From contig NZ_LNGH01000011.1 of the NCBI RefSeq assembly GCF_011057715.1, positions 53,239 to 117,238 on the forward strand: DNA of 64,000 bases, in the 5' to 3' direction. Shown piece by piece: positions 17,277 to 24,795 of this stretch. The notes below the pieces were generated by a model. It did no database searches, was not told the origin of the DNA, and saw nothing but the letters and a program-made list of their open reading frames with translations. The DNA is from Marinitoga sp. 38H-ov. GTDB taxonomy: Bacteria; Thermotogota; Thermotogae; Petrotogales; Petrotogaceae. Made by a program: the position numbers and the translations under genes. How positions within the stretch are numbered: position 1 is the first letter of the stretch; each line of letters begins with the position of its first letter.

Positions 17277-18232
17277 ATATAGAAAAAAATTACGCTAAAG
17301 AGTTTGAGATGATTGAAAAAGCATATGAACAAGCTGGGGGAGATGTAAGTAAATTATTAAGTAAAGATATAGTTTCTATTATTATTAGTGGTGATAAAAT
17401 ATTAGGAAAAAATACTGTTGAAGGTATAGACATTATTGTTAATAAATCTGAAGATGGAATAGTTGATTATGAAATGATTATTCATGATAATGTTAAATTA
17501 GATAAACCTATTCATATGTGTGTTGGATTTTTAAAAAGACAAGGCGAACAATACATTAATGCAAAATATAAAATCGGAAATAATTGCGACGTAAGATTTT
17601 TATCTCATTGTTCTTTCCCATATGGCAAAATACATCATAAAATGGAATCTAAAATGATAATCGGAGAAAATTCTGTAGTATTTTTAGAAGATGAACATTT
17701 TCATAATGAGAAAGATGGAATTTTTTTAGAAACATATTATTATACAAAAGTAAATAAAAATTCTGTATTTGATAGTAGATTTAAATTAACAAGATCAAGA
17801 GCTGGTAAATTGAAAATTAATATGACTGTAGATTTAGATGAAAATTCTAAAGCTTTACTTGAATCAAAAGTATGGGGTAAAAATGATGATGACTTAGAAA
17901 TACGAGAAATAGTTAATTTAAATGGAGAAAATTCTTCAGGTATTGCTAAAACTTATATATTTGCTCAAGATTCTACAAAAGCTGAAGTTATAAATGAAGC
18001 ATATGGAAATGCCCCCTATTCAAAAGGGCATATTGAATGTACTGAAATTAGTAAAGGTACAAATGTAAATGTAAGTACAATACCTATATTAAGAGTAAAT
18101 AATGATCTATCCGAATTAACTCACGAAGCATCTGTAGGAAGAGTTAATCCACAACAATTAGAAACATTAATGGCAAAAGGTCTTAATGAAGACGAAGCTA
18201 CTGAATTAATTATTAAAGGTATTTTAAAATAA
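17273..18232 (+). CDS. sufB: SufB/SufD-type Fe-S scaffold
   Basis: A 319-residue protein, much shorter than E. coli SufB (about 495) and mostly made of the beta-helix core plus the C-terminal helical domain. The family signature near the end, LTHEASVGRVNPQQLETLMAKG, includes the His that sits at the SufB-SufD interface, and the preceding HIECTEISKG contains a candidate cluster-ligand cysteine. With sufC it forms the two-gene minimal SUF (SMS-like) arrangement described in many anaerobes, where a SufB homodimer replaces SufBD. A hairpin terminator follows, so the operon ends after two genes. Confidence 0.9.
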   Translation: MNIEKNYAKEFEMIEKAYEQAGGDVSKLLSKDIVSIIISGDKILGKNTVEGIDIIVNKSEDGIVDYEMIIHDNVKLDKPIHMCVGFLKRQGEQYINAKYKIGNNCDVRFLSHCSFPYGKIHHKMESKMIIGENSVVFLEDEHFHNEKDGIFLETYYYTKVNKNSVFDSRFKLTRSRAGKLKINMTVDLDENSKALLESKVWGKNDDDLEIREIVNLNGENSSGIAKTYIFAQDSTKAEVINEAYGNAPYSKGHIECTEISKGTNVNVSTIPILRVNNDLSELTHEASVGRVNPQQLETLMAKGLNEDEATELIIKGILK

Positions 18233-18238
18233 TTATTC

Positions 18239-18268
18239 AAAGCGCGGCTTAAGGCTGCGTTTTTTTTA
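18239..18268 (+). terminator. Terminator after sufCB
   Basis: Hairpin AGCGCGGC-TTAA-GGCTGCGTT (stem includes one G-U pair) followed by eight T residues. Confidence 0.85.
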
Positions 18269-18308
18269 CATAATTTTAATTTAAATATGACTATTTTTAT
18301 CTAATTTA

Positions 18309-18317
18309 TGTTATAAT
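18309..18317 (+). promoter_or_regulatory. Extended -10 promoter of the serine acetyltransferase gene
   Basis: TG-T-TATAAT at 18309-18317, about 35 bases before the ATG. No convincing -35 box; the TG extension may compensate. Confidence 0.5.
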
Positions 18318-18353
18318 ATATTTGATAAAAATAATCCGAAATGAGGTGATTTT

Positions 18354-18959
18354 ATGAATATAATTATAAGTTTTTTTAAAGACTTATTTAAAATATTTAT
18401 TGATTTAAATTTAGATTTAGATGAGTATTTAAAAAAAGACCCTGCTTCTAATAGAAAATTAGGTATAATATTATTTAATACTGCTTTTCATGGTCTTGTT
18501 TTATATAGAATATATCACTTTTTTCACAAATATAAAATTTATCCTATATCATATTTATTATATATGATTAGTAAAATTTTATACTCAATGGATATACATC
18601 CATCAGCCGAACTATCACCTGGTATAGTTATAGATCATGGGATTGGTATAGTAATTGGATCAACCGCAAAAGTAGGAAAAGGAACATTAATTTATCATCA
18701 AGTAACTTTGGGAGCTAAACATATAAAAAAAGGTAAAAGACATCCAGATATTGGTGAAAATGTCATTTTAGGAACTGGGGCAAAAATTTTAGGAGATATA
18801 TATATTGGCGATAATTCTGTTGTGGCGGCTAATTCTGTAGTCTTAGAAAATGTTCCATCTAATTGCTTAGTAGCAGGAATCCCTGCTAAAATTAAAAACT
18901 TTGAATATGATAGGTATCAAATATATGACATCACACATAATTATGATTTTGTTATATAA
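18354..18959 (+). CDS. cysE: Serine O-acetyltransferase
   Basis: A 201-residue left-handed beta-helix acetyltransferase that makes O-acetylserine, the precursor of cysteine. The C-terminal half shows hexapeptide repeats and the family block MDIHPSAELSPGIVIDHG, with the catalytic-region HQVTLGAKH, GAKILGDIYIGDNS and the final VPSNCLVAGIPAKI. The N-terminal helical domain is short, as in the EpsC-type enzymes. A GAGGTGA ribosome-binding site precedes the ATG. It lies directly after sufCB; cysteine is the sulfur donor for Fe-S assembly, so the placement makes sense, but it has its own promoter. A relative acting on another acceptor is possible but less likely. Confidence 0.87.
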   Translation: MNIIISFFKDLFKIFIDLNLDLDEYLKKDPASNRKLGIILFNTAFHGLVLYRIYHFFHKYKIYPISYLLYMISKILYSMDIHPSAELSPGIVIDHGIGIVIGSTAKVGKGTLIYHQVTLGAKHIKKGKRHPDIGENVILGTGAKILGDIYIGDNSVVAANSVVLENVPSNCLVAGIPAKIKNFEYDRYQIYDITHNYDFVI

Positions 18960-18976
18960 ATATTTAATTTACATAA

Positions 18977-19005
18977 TTGAAATAATTTTATTTTTTTGTT
19001 ATAAT
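18977..19005 (+). promoter_or_regulatory. Promoter of the OpuC-type transporter operon
   Basis: TTGAAA (18977-18982), a 17-base spacer and TATAAT (19000-19005) with a TG extension at 18997-18998. The ATG of the first permease follows 27 bases later with an AAGGTGA site. Confidence 0.75.
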
Positions 19006-19032
19006 ATAGTATAAAAAAATTAAGGTGATATT

Positions 19033-19692
19033 ATGAATTATATAGAATATTTATCATATAATTATGAGAAAATTATAAAAGAGTTAATAAACCATCTTCG
19101 CATAATAGGAACTGCATTGCCATTTGCTATTATTATAGGAGTCGGAATAGGACTCTTTATTTCTAAAAATAAAAATATTTCTAAAGTAGTATTGTATATA
19201 GCTGGAATATTGATGACTATTCCTAGCCCAGCATTATTTGGTATAATGGTTATTCTTCTTGGGCCTTTTCATATGGGTTTAGGAAAACCTCCCGCAATTA
19301 TAGCTTTAATAATATATTCACTTCTTCCTATGATAAGAAATACCTTAGTTGCTATTTATACATTGGATAAAAGTATTATAGAGTCTGCAAGAGGAATGGG
19401 AATGACAGAGATACAAATATTATTTAAAATAAAAATACCTCTTTCTATCCCTATCATTATGTCTGGAATTAGAAATTCAGTAGTAATGGGAGTTGGAGTT
19501 GCAACTATAGGATACTATATAGCTGCAGGTGGTTTAGGGTATTTTATTTTTGCTGGTTTAAGTAGGGGAAGATATGAAATGATTATTACAGGAGTTATAT
19601 TATTAGCCCTACTTGGAATTGGCTTAAATTATTTAATGCTTAAAATCGAAGAAATAATAACTCCAAAAGGATTAAAAATAAGAAATACTTGA
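19033..19692 (+). CDS. Osmolyte ABC transporter permease (OpuCB type)
   Basis: A 219-residue inner-membrane permease with about five or six hydrophobic helices, the first of two in this operon. The ABC-coupling (EAA) loop reads ESARGMGMTEIQILFKIKIPLS, and NSVVMGVGVATIGYYIAAGGLG follows, both characteristic of the ProW/OpuC permease family for glycine betaine, choline or carnitine. Its stop lies 11 bases before the ATPase start. The four-gene order permease, ATPase, permease, binding protein is that of OpuC-type systems. Confidence 0.9.
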   Translation: MNYIEYLSYNYEKIIKELINHLRIIGTALPFAIIIGVGIGLFISKNKNISKVVLYIAGILMTIPSPALFGIMVILLGPFHMGLGKPPAIIALIIYSLLPMIRNTLVAIYTLDKSIIESARGMGMTEIQILFKIKIPLSIPIIMSGIRNSVVMGVGVATIGYYIAAGGLGYFIFAGLSRGRYEMIITGVILLALLGIGLNYLMLKIEEIITPKGLKIRNT

Positions 19693-19703
19693 TGGAGGAA
19701 ATT

Positions 19704-20741
19704 ATGGCTATTGAACTTAAAAACATATCAAAAAAATATAATGAAAAATATGCAGTTAAAGATCTTGATTTATTAATAGAAGATGGAAAAATAACTGTAT
19801 TAATAGGGCCATCTGGTTGTGGAAAGACTACAACATTAAAATTAATAAATAAACTAATAGAGAGAACTTCAGGGGATATATTATTTGATGGTGTTTCAAT
19901 TGATAGTATTGACAAAATTCAGTTAAGACGAAAAATAGGATATGTTATTCAAGAAATTGGATTATTCCCTCATTATAATGTTTTTGATAATATAGCAGTT
20001 GTTCCAAAGCTTTTAGGATGGAAAAAGAAAAAGATTGAAAATAGGGTAAAAGAACTTATTGAATTAGTAAATTTAAATTATGAAGAGGTTATAAATAAAT
20101 ATCCTACAGAATTATCAGGCGGTCAAAGACAAAGGATTGGAGTTGCTAGAGCATTAGCAGCAGATCCTAAAATATTATTAATGGATGAACCATTTGGCGC
20201 TATTGATCCAATAAATAGAGAAGTATTACAAGATGTTTTTTTAGACATACAAAATAAATTGAAAAAAACAATAGTTTTTGTTACTCATGACATTAGAGAA
20301 GCTATTAAATTAGGAGATAAAATTGCTATTTTTAATAACGGGAAACTAGTACAATATGATAAAACTTTAAATATAATAAAAAAACCTAAAAATGAATTTG
20401 TAAAAGAATTATTAGGAAAAAGCGCTGAATTGAATTTTTTAGAATTTGTAAAAGCTGAAAAAGTAATAACTGATGATTTTAAAATTATTAAATCTCTAAA
20501 CGATATTACTGAAAATAAAAAATCTTGTTATATTTTTTTTAGCGATAGCTATCGTGGTTTTTTAACTAAAAATGATATTAATAACAATAGATATAAATTA
20601 AGGGAAGAATATATAAATTATAATGATAGTGTTTTAGAAGGATTAAATATTATGTTTAAAAATAATATTCATTTTTTACCTGTTTTAAAAGAAAACAAGG
20701 TAATTGGAATATTAAAATATGATTCGTTAATGGGGGATTAA
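19704..20741 (+). CDS. Osmolyte ABC transporter ATP-binding protein (OpuCA type)
   Basis: A 345-residue ATPase. Walker A GPSGCGKTT (residues 35-43), Q-loop VIQEIGLFPH, signature LSGGQRQR, Walker B ILLMDEPFGAIDP and the switch THD. The start at 19704 has GGAGG just upstream; earlier in-frame codons (TTG 19689, ATG 19692) overlap that site. The C-terminal extension ends in a CBS-like half (HFLPVLKENKVIGILKYDSL), the regulatory region that senses ionic strength or cyclic nucleotides in OpuA/OpuC proteins; the first CBS half is poorly conserved. The next permease gene starts one base after the stop. Confidence 0.92.
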   Translation: MAIELKNISKKYNEKYAVKDLDLLIEDGKITVLIGPSGCGKTTTLKLINKLIERTSGDILFDGVSIDSIDKIQLRRKIGYVIQEIGLFPHYNVFDNIAVVPKLLGWKKKKIENRVKELIELVNLNYEEVINKYPTELSGGQRQRIGVARALAADPKILLMDEPFGAIDPINREVLQDVFLDIQNKLKKTIVFVTHDIREAIKLGDKIAIFNNGKLVQYDKTLNIIKKPKNEFVKELLGKSAELNFLEFVKAEKVITDDFKIIKSLNDITENKKSCYIFFSDSYRGFLTKNDINNNRYKLREEYINYNDSVLEGLNIMFKNNIHFLPVLKENKVIGILKYDSLMGD

Positions 20742-20742
20742 A

Positions 20743-21390
20743 ATGTACATTTTTTCTTATATGATAAGTAATTTCGACATAATTATTGAAAGAACTTTAG
20801 AGCATTTAATGATATTTTCTATTTCATGGACTTTATCAGTAATTGTTGGAGTTTTTATTGGCGTATTTATAACTCGAGAAAAAAGAAGAAAATATACTAA
20901 TATAGCTCTTTCAATAACAGGTATTACACAATCTGTACCAAGCATTGCAGTAATTGCATTAATATTTTTATTTATGGGAATAGGAAAAATAACAGCTATT
21001 ACAGCATTGTTTTTATATGGTTTAGTCCCGATAATATTTAATACGACATCTGGTATAGTTGGCATAAATCCAAAAATAATTGAAATTGCAAAAGGTATGG
21101 GAATGGATGAAAAAGATATTTTGTATAAAGTAGAAATCCCAATAGCATTACCGGCAATTTTTTCCGGGATAAGGAATTCAGCAATAATTAATATAGCAAC
21201 TGCTACAGTGGCTTCAGTTATTGGTGGAGGAGGATTAGGAGTAATTATTTTTACGGGATTATCTCATTATAATGCTCCTATTATTTTAGCAGGTGTTTTA
21301 CCAGTTTCAATATTAGCAATTTTTATAGATACTATATTAGGTATATTAGAAAAAAAATTTGTATCAAGAGGTTTAATTTCAGAATTTTAA
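20743..21390 (+). CDS. Osmolyte ABC transporter permease (OpuCD type)
   Basis: A 215-residue second permease, paralogous to the one at 19033 (EIAKGMGMDEKDILYKVEIPIALP coupling loop; SAIINIATATVASVIGGGGLG). Together they form the heterodimeric membrane channel. Its ribosome-binding site GGGGGA lies within the end of the ATPase gene. It ends 12 bases before the binding-protein gene. Confidence 0.9.
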   Translation: MYIFSYMISNFDIIIERTLEHLMIFSISWTLSVIVGVFIGVFITREKRRKYTNIALSITGITQSVPSIAVIALIFLFMGIGKITAITALFLYGLVPIIFNTTSGIVGINPKIIEIAKGMGMDEKDILYKVEIPIALPAIFSGIRNSAIINIATATVASVIGGGGLGVIIFTGLSHYNAPIILAGVLPVSILAIFIDTILGILEKKFVSRGLISEF

Positions 21391-21402
21391 GGGGGTAATA
21401 TT

Positions 21403-22287
21403 ATGAAGAAATTAGGTGTTTTTTTGTTGTTAATTGTTTTGAGTTTTAATATTTTTGCTGCAAAGACTGTTGTTGTTGGCTCTAAAATGTTTACAGAAGG
21501 CTATGTTATAGCTAACATGATTTCACAACTCTTAAAAAATGCAGGTTTTAAAGTAGAGGAAAAATTTGGTTTAACTTCATTTCCATTAAGGGCGGCTATA
21601 GAAAACGGCCAGGTTGATATTTATTCTGAATATACAGGAACAGCATGGGCTGCATATTTTAAACAAACAAAAAATATATACGATCCATATGAATTATTTA
21701 ATGAAGTAGCGAAATTAGATTATGAAAAAAACAAAATTGTTTGGATAAACATGATTCCATTTAATGATACTTATGCAATGGCTGTTAAAAACGAGTTTGC
21801 AGAAAAAAGTAATCTTAGAACTCTTTCGGATTTAGCAAAATTTGTAAATGATGGCAATAAGGTTATATTTGGGGTTAATCCAGAATTTTATGAAAGAGCA
21901 GATGGATTTTTTGCAATGGCAAAGGCTTATGGAATGAATATTCCTAAAAACTATGTGAAAACTATGGAAGCTGGTTTGACATATGAAGCTGTATCTTCAG
22001 GAAAAATTGATGTAGCTATGGTATATTCTACTGATGCAAAACTTTTAAAATATAATTTAACAGTTTTAAACGATGATAAAAGTTTTTTCCCATTATACAA
22101 TCCTGCAGTATTAGTTAGAGAAGAAGTGTTAAATAAATATCCAGAAATAAAAGAAATTTTAAAACCTTTAACTCTTTATTTAAATGAAAATATAATAATT
22201 AGATTAAATTATTTAGTTGATGTTATGGGAATGGAGCCAGAAATTGTTGCAAAAAATTATTTAAAAGGATTAGGACTAATTAAATAA
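21403..22287 (+). CDS. Glycine betaine/choline-family substrate-binding protein
   Basis: A 294-residue periplasmic binding protein of the OpuC/OsmF family. It starts with a cleavable signal peptide (MKKLGVFLLLIVLSFNIFAA) that lacks a lipobox cysteine, so it should be soluble in the periplasm under the toga rather than a lipoprotein. The mature part begins KTVVVGSKMFTEGYVIANM, the family's typical first strand, and contains DIYSEYTGTAW, which lines the quaternary-ammonium pocket. It completes the operon at 19033-22287. The cytochrome-like pair follows after 13 bases and may be read through from the same promoter. Confidence 0.92.
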   Translation: MKKLGVFLLLIVLSFNIFAAKTVVVGSKMFTEGYVIANMISQLLKNAGFKVEEKFGLTSFPLRAAIENGQVDIYSEYTGTAWAAYFKQTKNIYDPYELFNEVAKLDYEKNKIVWINMIPFNDTYAMAVKNEFAEKSNLRTLSDLAKFVNDGNKVIFGVNPEFYERADGFFAMAKAYGMNIPKNYVKTMEAGLTYEAVSSGKIDVAMVYSTDAKLLKYNLTVLNDDKSFFPLYNPAVLVREEVLNKYPEIKEILKPLTLYLNENIIIRLNYLVDVMGMEPEIVAKNYLKGLGLIK

Positions 22288-22300
22288 TGGAGGTAATTTC

Positions 22301-22699
22301 GTGCAAGAAATAATTGAATTATTAGGTTGGATTAATGTTTTTTTATTAGTGTTTAATTTATCATTATTTGCTACTAGAAGAATATATAAAAATTTAGATA
22401 AAAAATCTAAAATCTCAAAATACATAGTTTTAATAATGAGAATATTAAAGAAATATCATAAATTATCTGGTATATTATTAATATTAACTGGTATTATTCA
22501 TGGTTATTTAGCTTTAAATGGTAATCTATATTTGCATACCGGTATGATATTATGGTTAAGCATTGTTTTAATGTTTTCAATTTATTTGTTAGGTAAAATG
22601 GAAATATTTAAAAAATTATGGGTTAAATGGCATAGATATTTAGGATTTTTATTGATAATCCTTTTATTGATTCATTTAATTAATCCATGGTTATTATAG
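22301..22699 (+). CDS. Small four-helix membrane cytochrome b-like protein
   Basis: A 132-residue protein with a GTG start after GGAGG. Four hydrophobic helices (about residues 8-25, 53-70, 79-97 and 111-127). Histidines occur at 53 and 67 in helix 2 and at 111 and 125 in helix 4: two His-x13-His pairs on two helices, the pattern that binds two stacked b hemes in the ferric-reductase, NADPH-oxidase and cytochrome b families. A fifth His (79) starts helix 3. No flavin or NAD domain is attached. It is followed 11 bases later by an exported protein with four cytochrome-b5-like repeats, so the two probably pass electrons across or out of the membrane. I infer heme binding; the sequence does not prove it. 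Confidence 0.65.
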   Translation: MQEIIELLGWINVFLLVFNLSLFATRRIYKNLDKKSKISKYIVLIMRILKKYHKLSGILLILTGIIHGYLALNGNLYLHTGMILWLSIVLMFSIYLLGKMEIFKKLWVKWHRYLGFLLIILLLIHLINPWLL

Positions 22700-22709
22700 G
22701 GGGGATTTT

Positions 22710-23708
22710 ATGAAAAAAATTTTAGTATTGATTAGTGTATTTATTTTGGGATTAGTGGTATATGGTGAATATGTAAATATTTTAGATGTAAAATTTGATG
22801 ATTTAGGAACAAAATATAAAATAATTCCGTATAAAGAGTTAATGAGAAATAATGGAGATAACGGTTTTGATTCATGGATATCTGTAAATGGTATTATATA
22901 CGATGTAACTTATTCAAAGTCATGGAAAAATGGAGAGCATAAAAAGGGTATTGTTGCTGGTAAAGAGTTAACATATGAAATAATAGAAAATTCTCCTCAT
23001 GGATTAAATAAATTAGATAATATAGAATATATAGGAATTTTAGGCTTTACTTTAAATGATCTTAAGAATTCTAATGAAAATAAATCTTATATTGCAGTAA
23101 ATGGTATTGTATATGATGTAACTCATTCAAAAGCTTGGGAAAATGGAGAACATAAAAAGGGTATTGTTGCTGGTAAAGAGTTAACATATGAGATAATAGA
23201 ATTATCTCCTCATGGGTTAAAAAAATTAGATAACGTTTATCCAGTAGGTATATTAATAATTACACCCAAAGATTTAAAAATGTTCAACGGGAAAGATGGC
23301 AAAAAATCATATGTTGCAGTAAACGAGATTGTATATGATATGAGTTATTCGAAAGCATGGAAAAATGGAGAACATAAAAATGGGATTATTTCTGGTAAAG
23401 AATTAACTTATGAAATAACAGAATTATCTCCTCACGGATTAGGAAAATTAAGTAATGTATATAAGATCGGATATTTTGCAATGGACGAAAAAGAATTATC
23501 AAAGTATAATGGGAAAAATGACAATAAATCATATGTAGCGGTAAATGGTATTATATATGATGTAACTTATTCAAAGGCTTGGAAGAATGGAAAGCATAAA
23601 AATGGTATTGTTGCTGGTAAAGAATTAACTTATGAAATAACAGAATTATCACCACATGGATTGGGAAAATTAAGTAATGTATACAAAATAGGATTTCTAT
23701 TAAAATAA
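22710..23708 (+). CDS. Exported protein with four tandem cytochrome b5-like heme-binding repeats
   Basis: A 332-residue protein with an N-terminal signal peptide (about residues 1-19, no lipobox). Four repeats follow, each of the cytochrome-b5-like type: (V/I)AVNGI(V/I)YDVT-SKAWKNGEHK-GI(V/I)AGKELTYEI-SPHGL. Each keeps two candidate heme-ligand histidines 20 residues apart: 77/97, 148/168, 222/242 and 296/316. The repeat periods are 71, 74 and 74 residues. This is the bacterial small cytochrome b5 layout known from Clostridia and methanogens, but in four copies. With the membrane cytochrome-like protein upstream it would make a multi-heme wire in the periplasm. A good GGGGGGA ribosome-binding site is present. 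It could bind a steroid-like ligand instead, as some b5-like domains do. Confidence 0.75.
   Translation: MKKILVLISVFILGLVVYGEYVNILDVKFDDLGTKYKIIPYKELMRNNGDNGFDSWISVNGIIYDVTYSKSWKNGEHKKGIVAGKELTYEIIENSPHGLNKLDNIEYIGILGFTLNDLKNSNENKSYIAVNGIVYDVTHSKAWENGEHKKGIVAGKELTYEIIELSPHGLKKLDNVYPVGILIITPKDLKMFNGKDGKKSYVAVNEIVYDMSYSKAWKNGEHKNGIISGKELTYEITELSPHGLGKLSNVYKIGYFAMDEKELSKYNGKNDNKSYVAVNGIIYDVTYSKAWKNGKHKNGIVAGKELTYEITELSPHGLGKLSNVYKIGFLLK
22869..23708 (+). repeat. Four in-frame tandem repeats inside the b5-like gene
   Basis: Approximate units 22869-23041, 23083-23255, 23305-23478 and 23524-23708. Units 1 and 2 share long stretches of identical DNA, as do units 3 and 4, suggesting duplication of pairs or recent gene conversion. 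Confidence 0.8.
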
Positions 23709-23725
23709 GAGGAATGGAGGTATAT

Positions 23726-24508
23726 ATGAAAAAATACACATTAATAACAGGAGCATCCGGTGGAATAGGATTAGAATTAGCAAGAATATTTGCAAAAAAT
23801 GGGCATAATTTAGTTTTAGTTGCAAGAAGTTTTGATAAATTACAAAAGATAAAGGAAGATTTGGAAAATAAATACAATATAAAAGTAGAAGCAATAAAAA
23901 AAGATTTATCTATTTCTAATTCCCCAAAAGAATTATATAATGAAATTAAAGAAAAGAAAATTTTTGTAAATATCTTAGTAAATAATGCAGGATATGCGAC
24001 TTTTGGCAAATTTTATAATCTAAACATAGAAAAAGAATTAAACATGATTCAGTTAAATGTTGTTACATTAGTTCATTTAACTAAATTATTCTTAGACGAT
24101 ATGATAAAAAATAATGAGGGTAAAATTTTAAATGTTGCATCAACAGCTGCTTTTCAACCTGGACCTTTAATGGCTAATTATTATGCTTCAAAAGCATATG
24201 TATTAAGTTTTAGTGAAGCTTTAAATGAGGAATTAAAGGATATGAATATTTCTGTTAGTGCATTATGCCCAGGTGCAACTTCTACAGATTTTGTAAAAAG
24301 GGCAAACATGGAAAAATCAAGATTATTCCACACATTAAAACCTATGAGAGCTGATAAAGTAGCCGAGATTGCATATTATGGTTTAATGAAGAAAAAACAA
24401 GTTATTATTCCTGGATTTAGGAATAAAATTTTAGCCTTTTCAATTAGGTTTACTCCAAGAAAAATAGTTCCTAAAATGGTAATGAATATTCAAAAAGAAT
24501 TGAATTAA
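23726..24508 (+). CDS. Short-chain dehydrogenase/reductase
   Basis: A 260-residue classical SDR that oxidises or reduces a hydroxyl/keto group with NAD(P). The cofactor motif is TGASGGIG at residues 8-15, followed by NNAG, the catalytic Ser in NVASTAAFQ and Tyr-x3-Lys in YYASKAY. The basic residues after the second strand (VARSFDKL) favour NADP. The start at 23726 has GGAGG 6 bases upstream and is preferred to the in-frame codon at 23714. The C-terminal helix (RFTPRKIVPKMVM) may touch the membrane, as in fatty-acid-modifying SDRs of the YqjQ type. The substrate is unknown. Confidence 0.9.
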   Translation: MKKYTLITGASGGIGLELARIFAKNGHNLVLVARSFDKLQKIKEDLENKYNIKVEAIKKDLSISNSPKELYNEIKEKKIFVNILVNNAGYATFGKFYNLNIEKELNMIQLNVVTLVHLTKLFLDDMIKNNEGKILNVASTAAFQPGPLMANYYASKAYVLSFSEALNEELKDMNISVSALCPGATSTDFVKRANMEKSRLFHTLKPMRADKVAEIAYYGLMKKKQVIIPGFRNKILAFSIRFTPRKIVPKMVMNIQKELN

Positions 24509-24511
24509 ATA

Positions 24512-24540
24512 TTGACAAAATATAAAAAATATAATATAAT
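24512..24540 (+). promoter_or_regulatory. Consensus promoter of the small winged-helix gene
   Basis: TTGACA (24512-24517), 17-base spacer, TATAAT (24535-24540): a perfect match to the housekeeping consensus, the strongest in the window. A GGAGGG site and ATG follow within 23 bases. Confidence 0.85.
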
Positions 24541-24562
24541 TACTCTGTAAGGAGGGATTTCA

Positions 24563-24742
24563 ATGGATGCAGTTGAATTGGTAATTAGAGTTCTATCTGA
24601 ATCAAATGAGCCATTAAAAGCTGGCGAAATTGCTGAAAAAGCTGGTATTGATAAAAAATTAGTTGATAAGGCTATTAAAGAATTAAAAAAAGAGGAGAAA
24701 ATTGAATCTCCAAAAAGATGTTACTACACTATAAAGAAATAA
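24563..24742 (+). CDS. Small winged helix-turn-helix protein
   Basis: A 59-residue protein beginning MDAVELVIRVLSESNEP and ending CYYTIKK. The pattern LKAGEIAEKAGIDKKLVDKAI is a clear helix-turn-helix, and KKEEKIESPKRCYYTI forms the wing, so it is a single bare winged-helix domain of the FaeA/PCI-like kind, probably DNA-binding. It stands alone between a perfect consensus promoter and a perfect terminator, implying high constitutive expression of a short mRNA of about 220 bases. The start has GGAGGG 7 bases upstream. The target is unknown. Confidence 0.85.
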   Translation: MDAVELVIRVLSESNEPLKAGEIAEKAGIDKKLVDKAIKELKKEEKIESPKRCYYTIKK

Positions 24743-24746
24743 TAAT

Positions 24747-24780
24747 AGACTGAAACCATATGGTTTCAGTCTATTTTTTT
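24747..24780 (+). terminator. Terminator of the small winged-helix gene
   Basis: A perfect 11-bp stem AGACTGAAACC (24747-24757) with GGTTTCAGTCT (24762-24772), loop ATAT, followed by a T run. Confidence 0.95.
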
Positions 24781-24795
24781 TTGAGGAGGGATAAT

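Noticed and set aside
22869..23708. CRISPR-like array
   Set aside because: The repeated units are about 213-222 bases, in frame and fully coding for b5-like domains; there are no short repeats with unique spacers.
24747..24795. Longer N terminus for the FAD protein starting at 24760
   Set aside because: The extension would be translated from the terminator hairpin of the previous gene; the ATG at 24796 with GAGGAGGG fits the dinucleotide-binding start.
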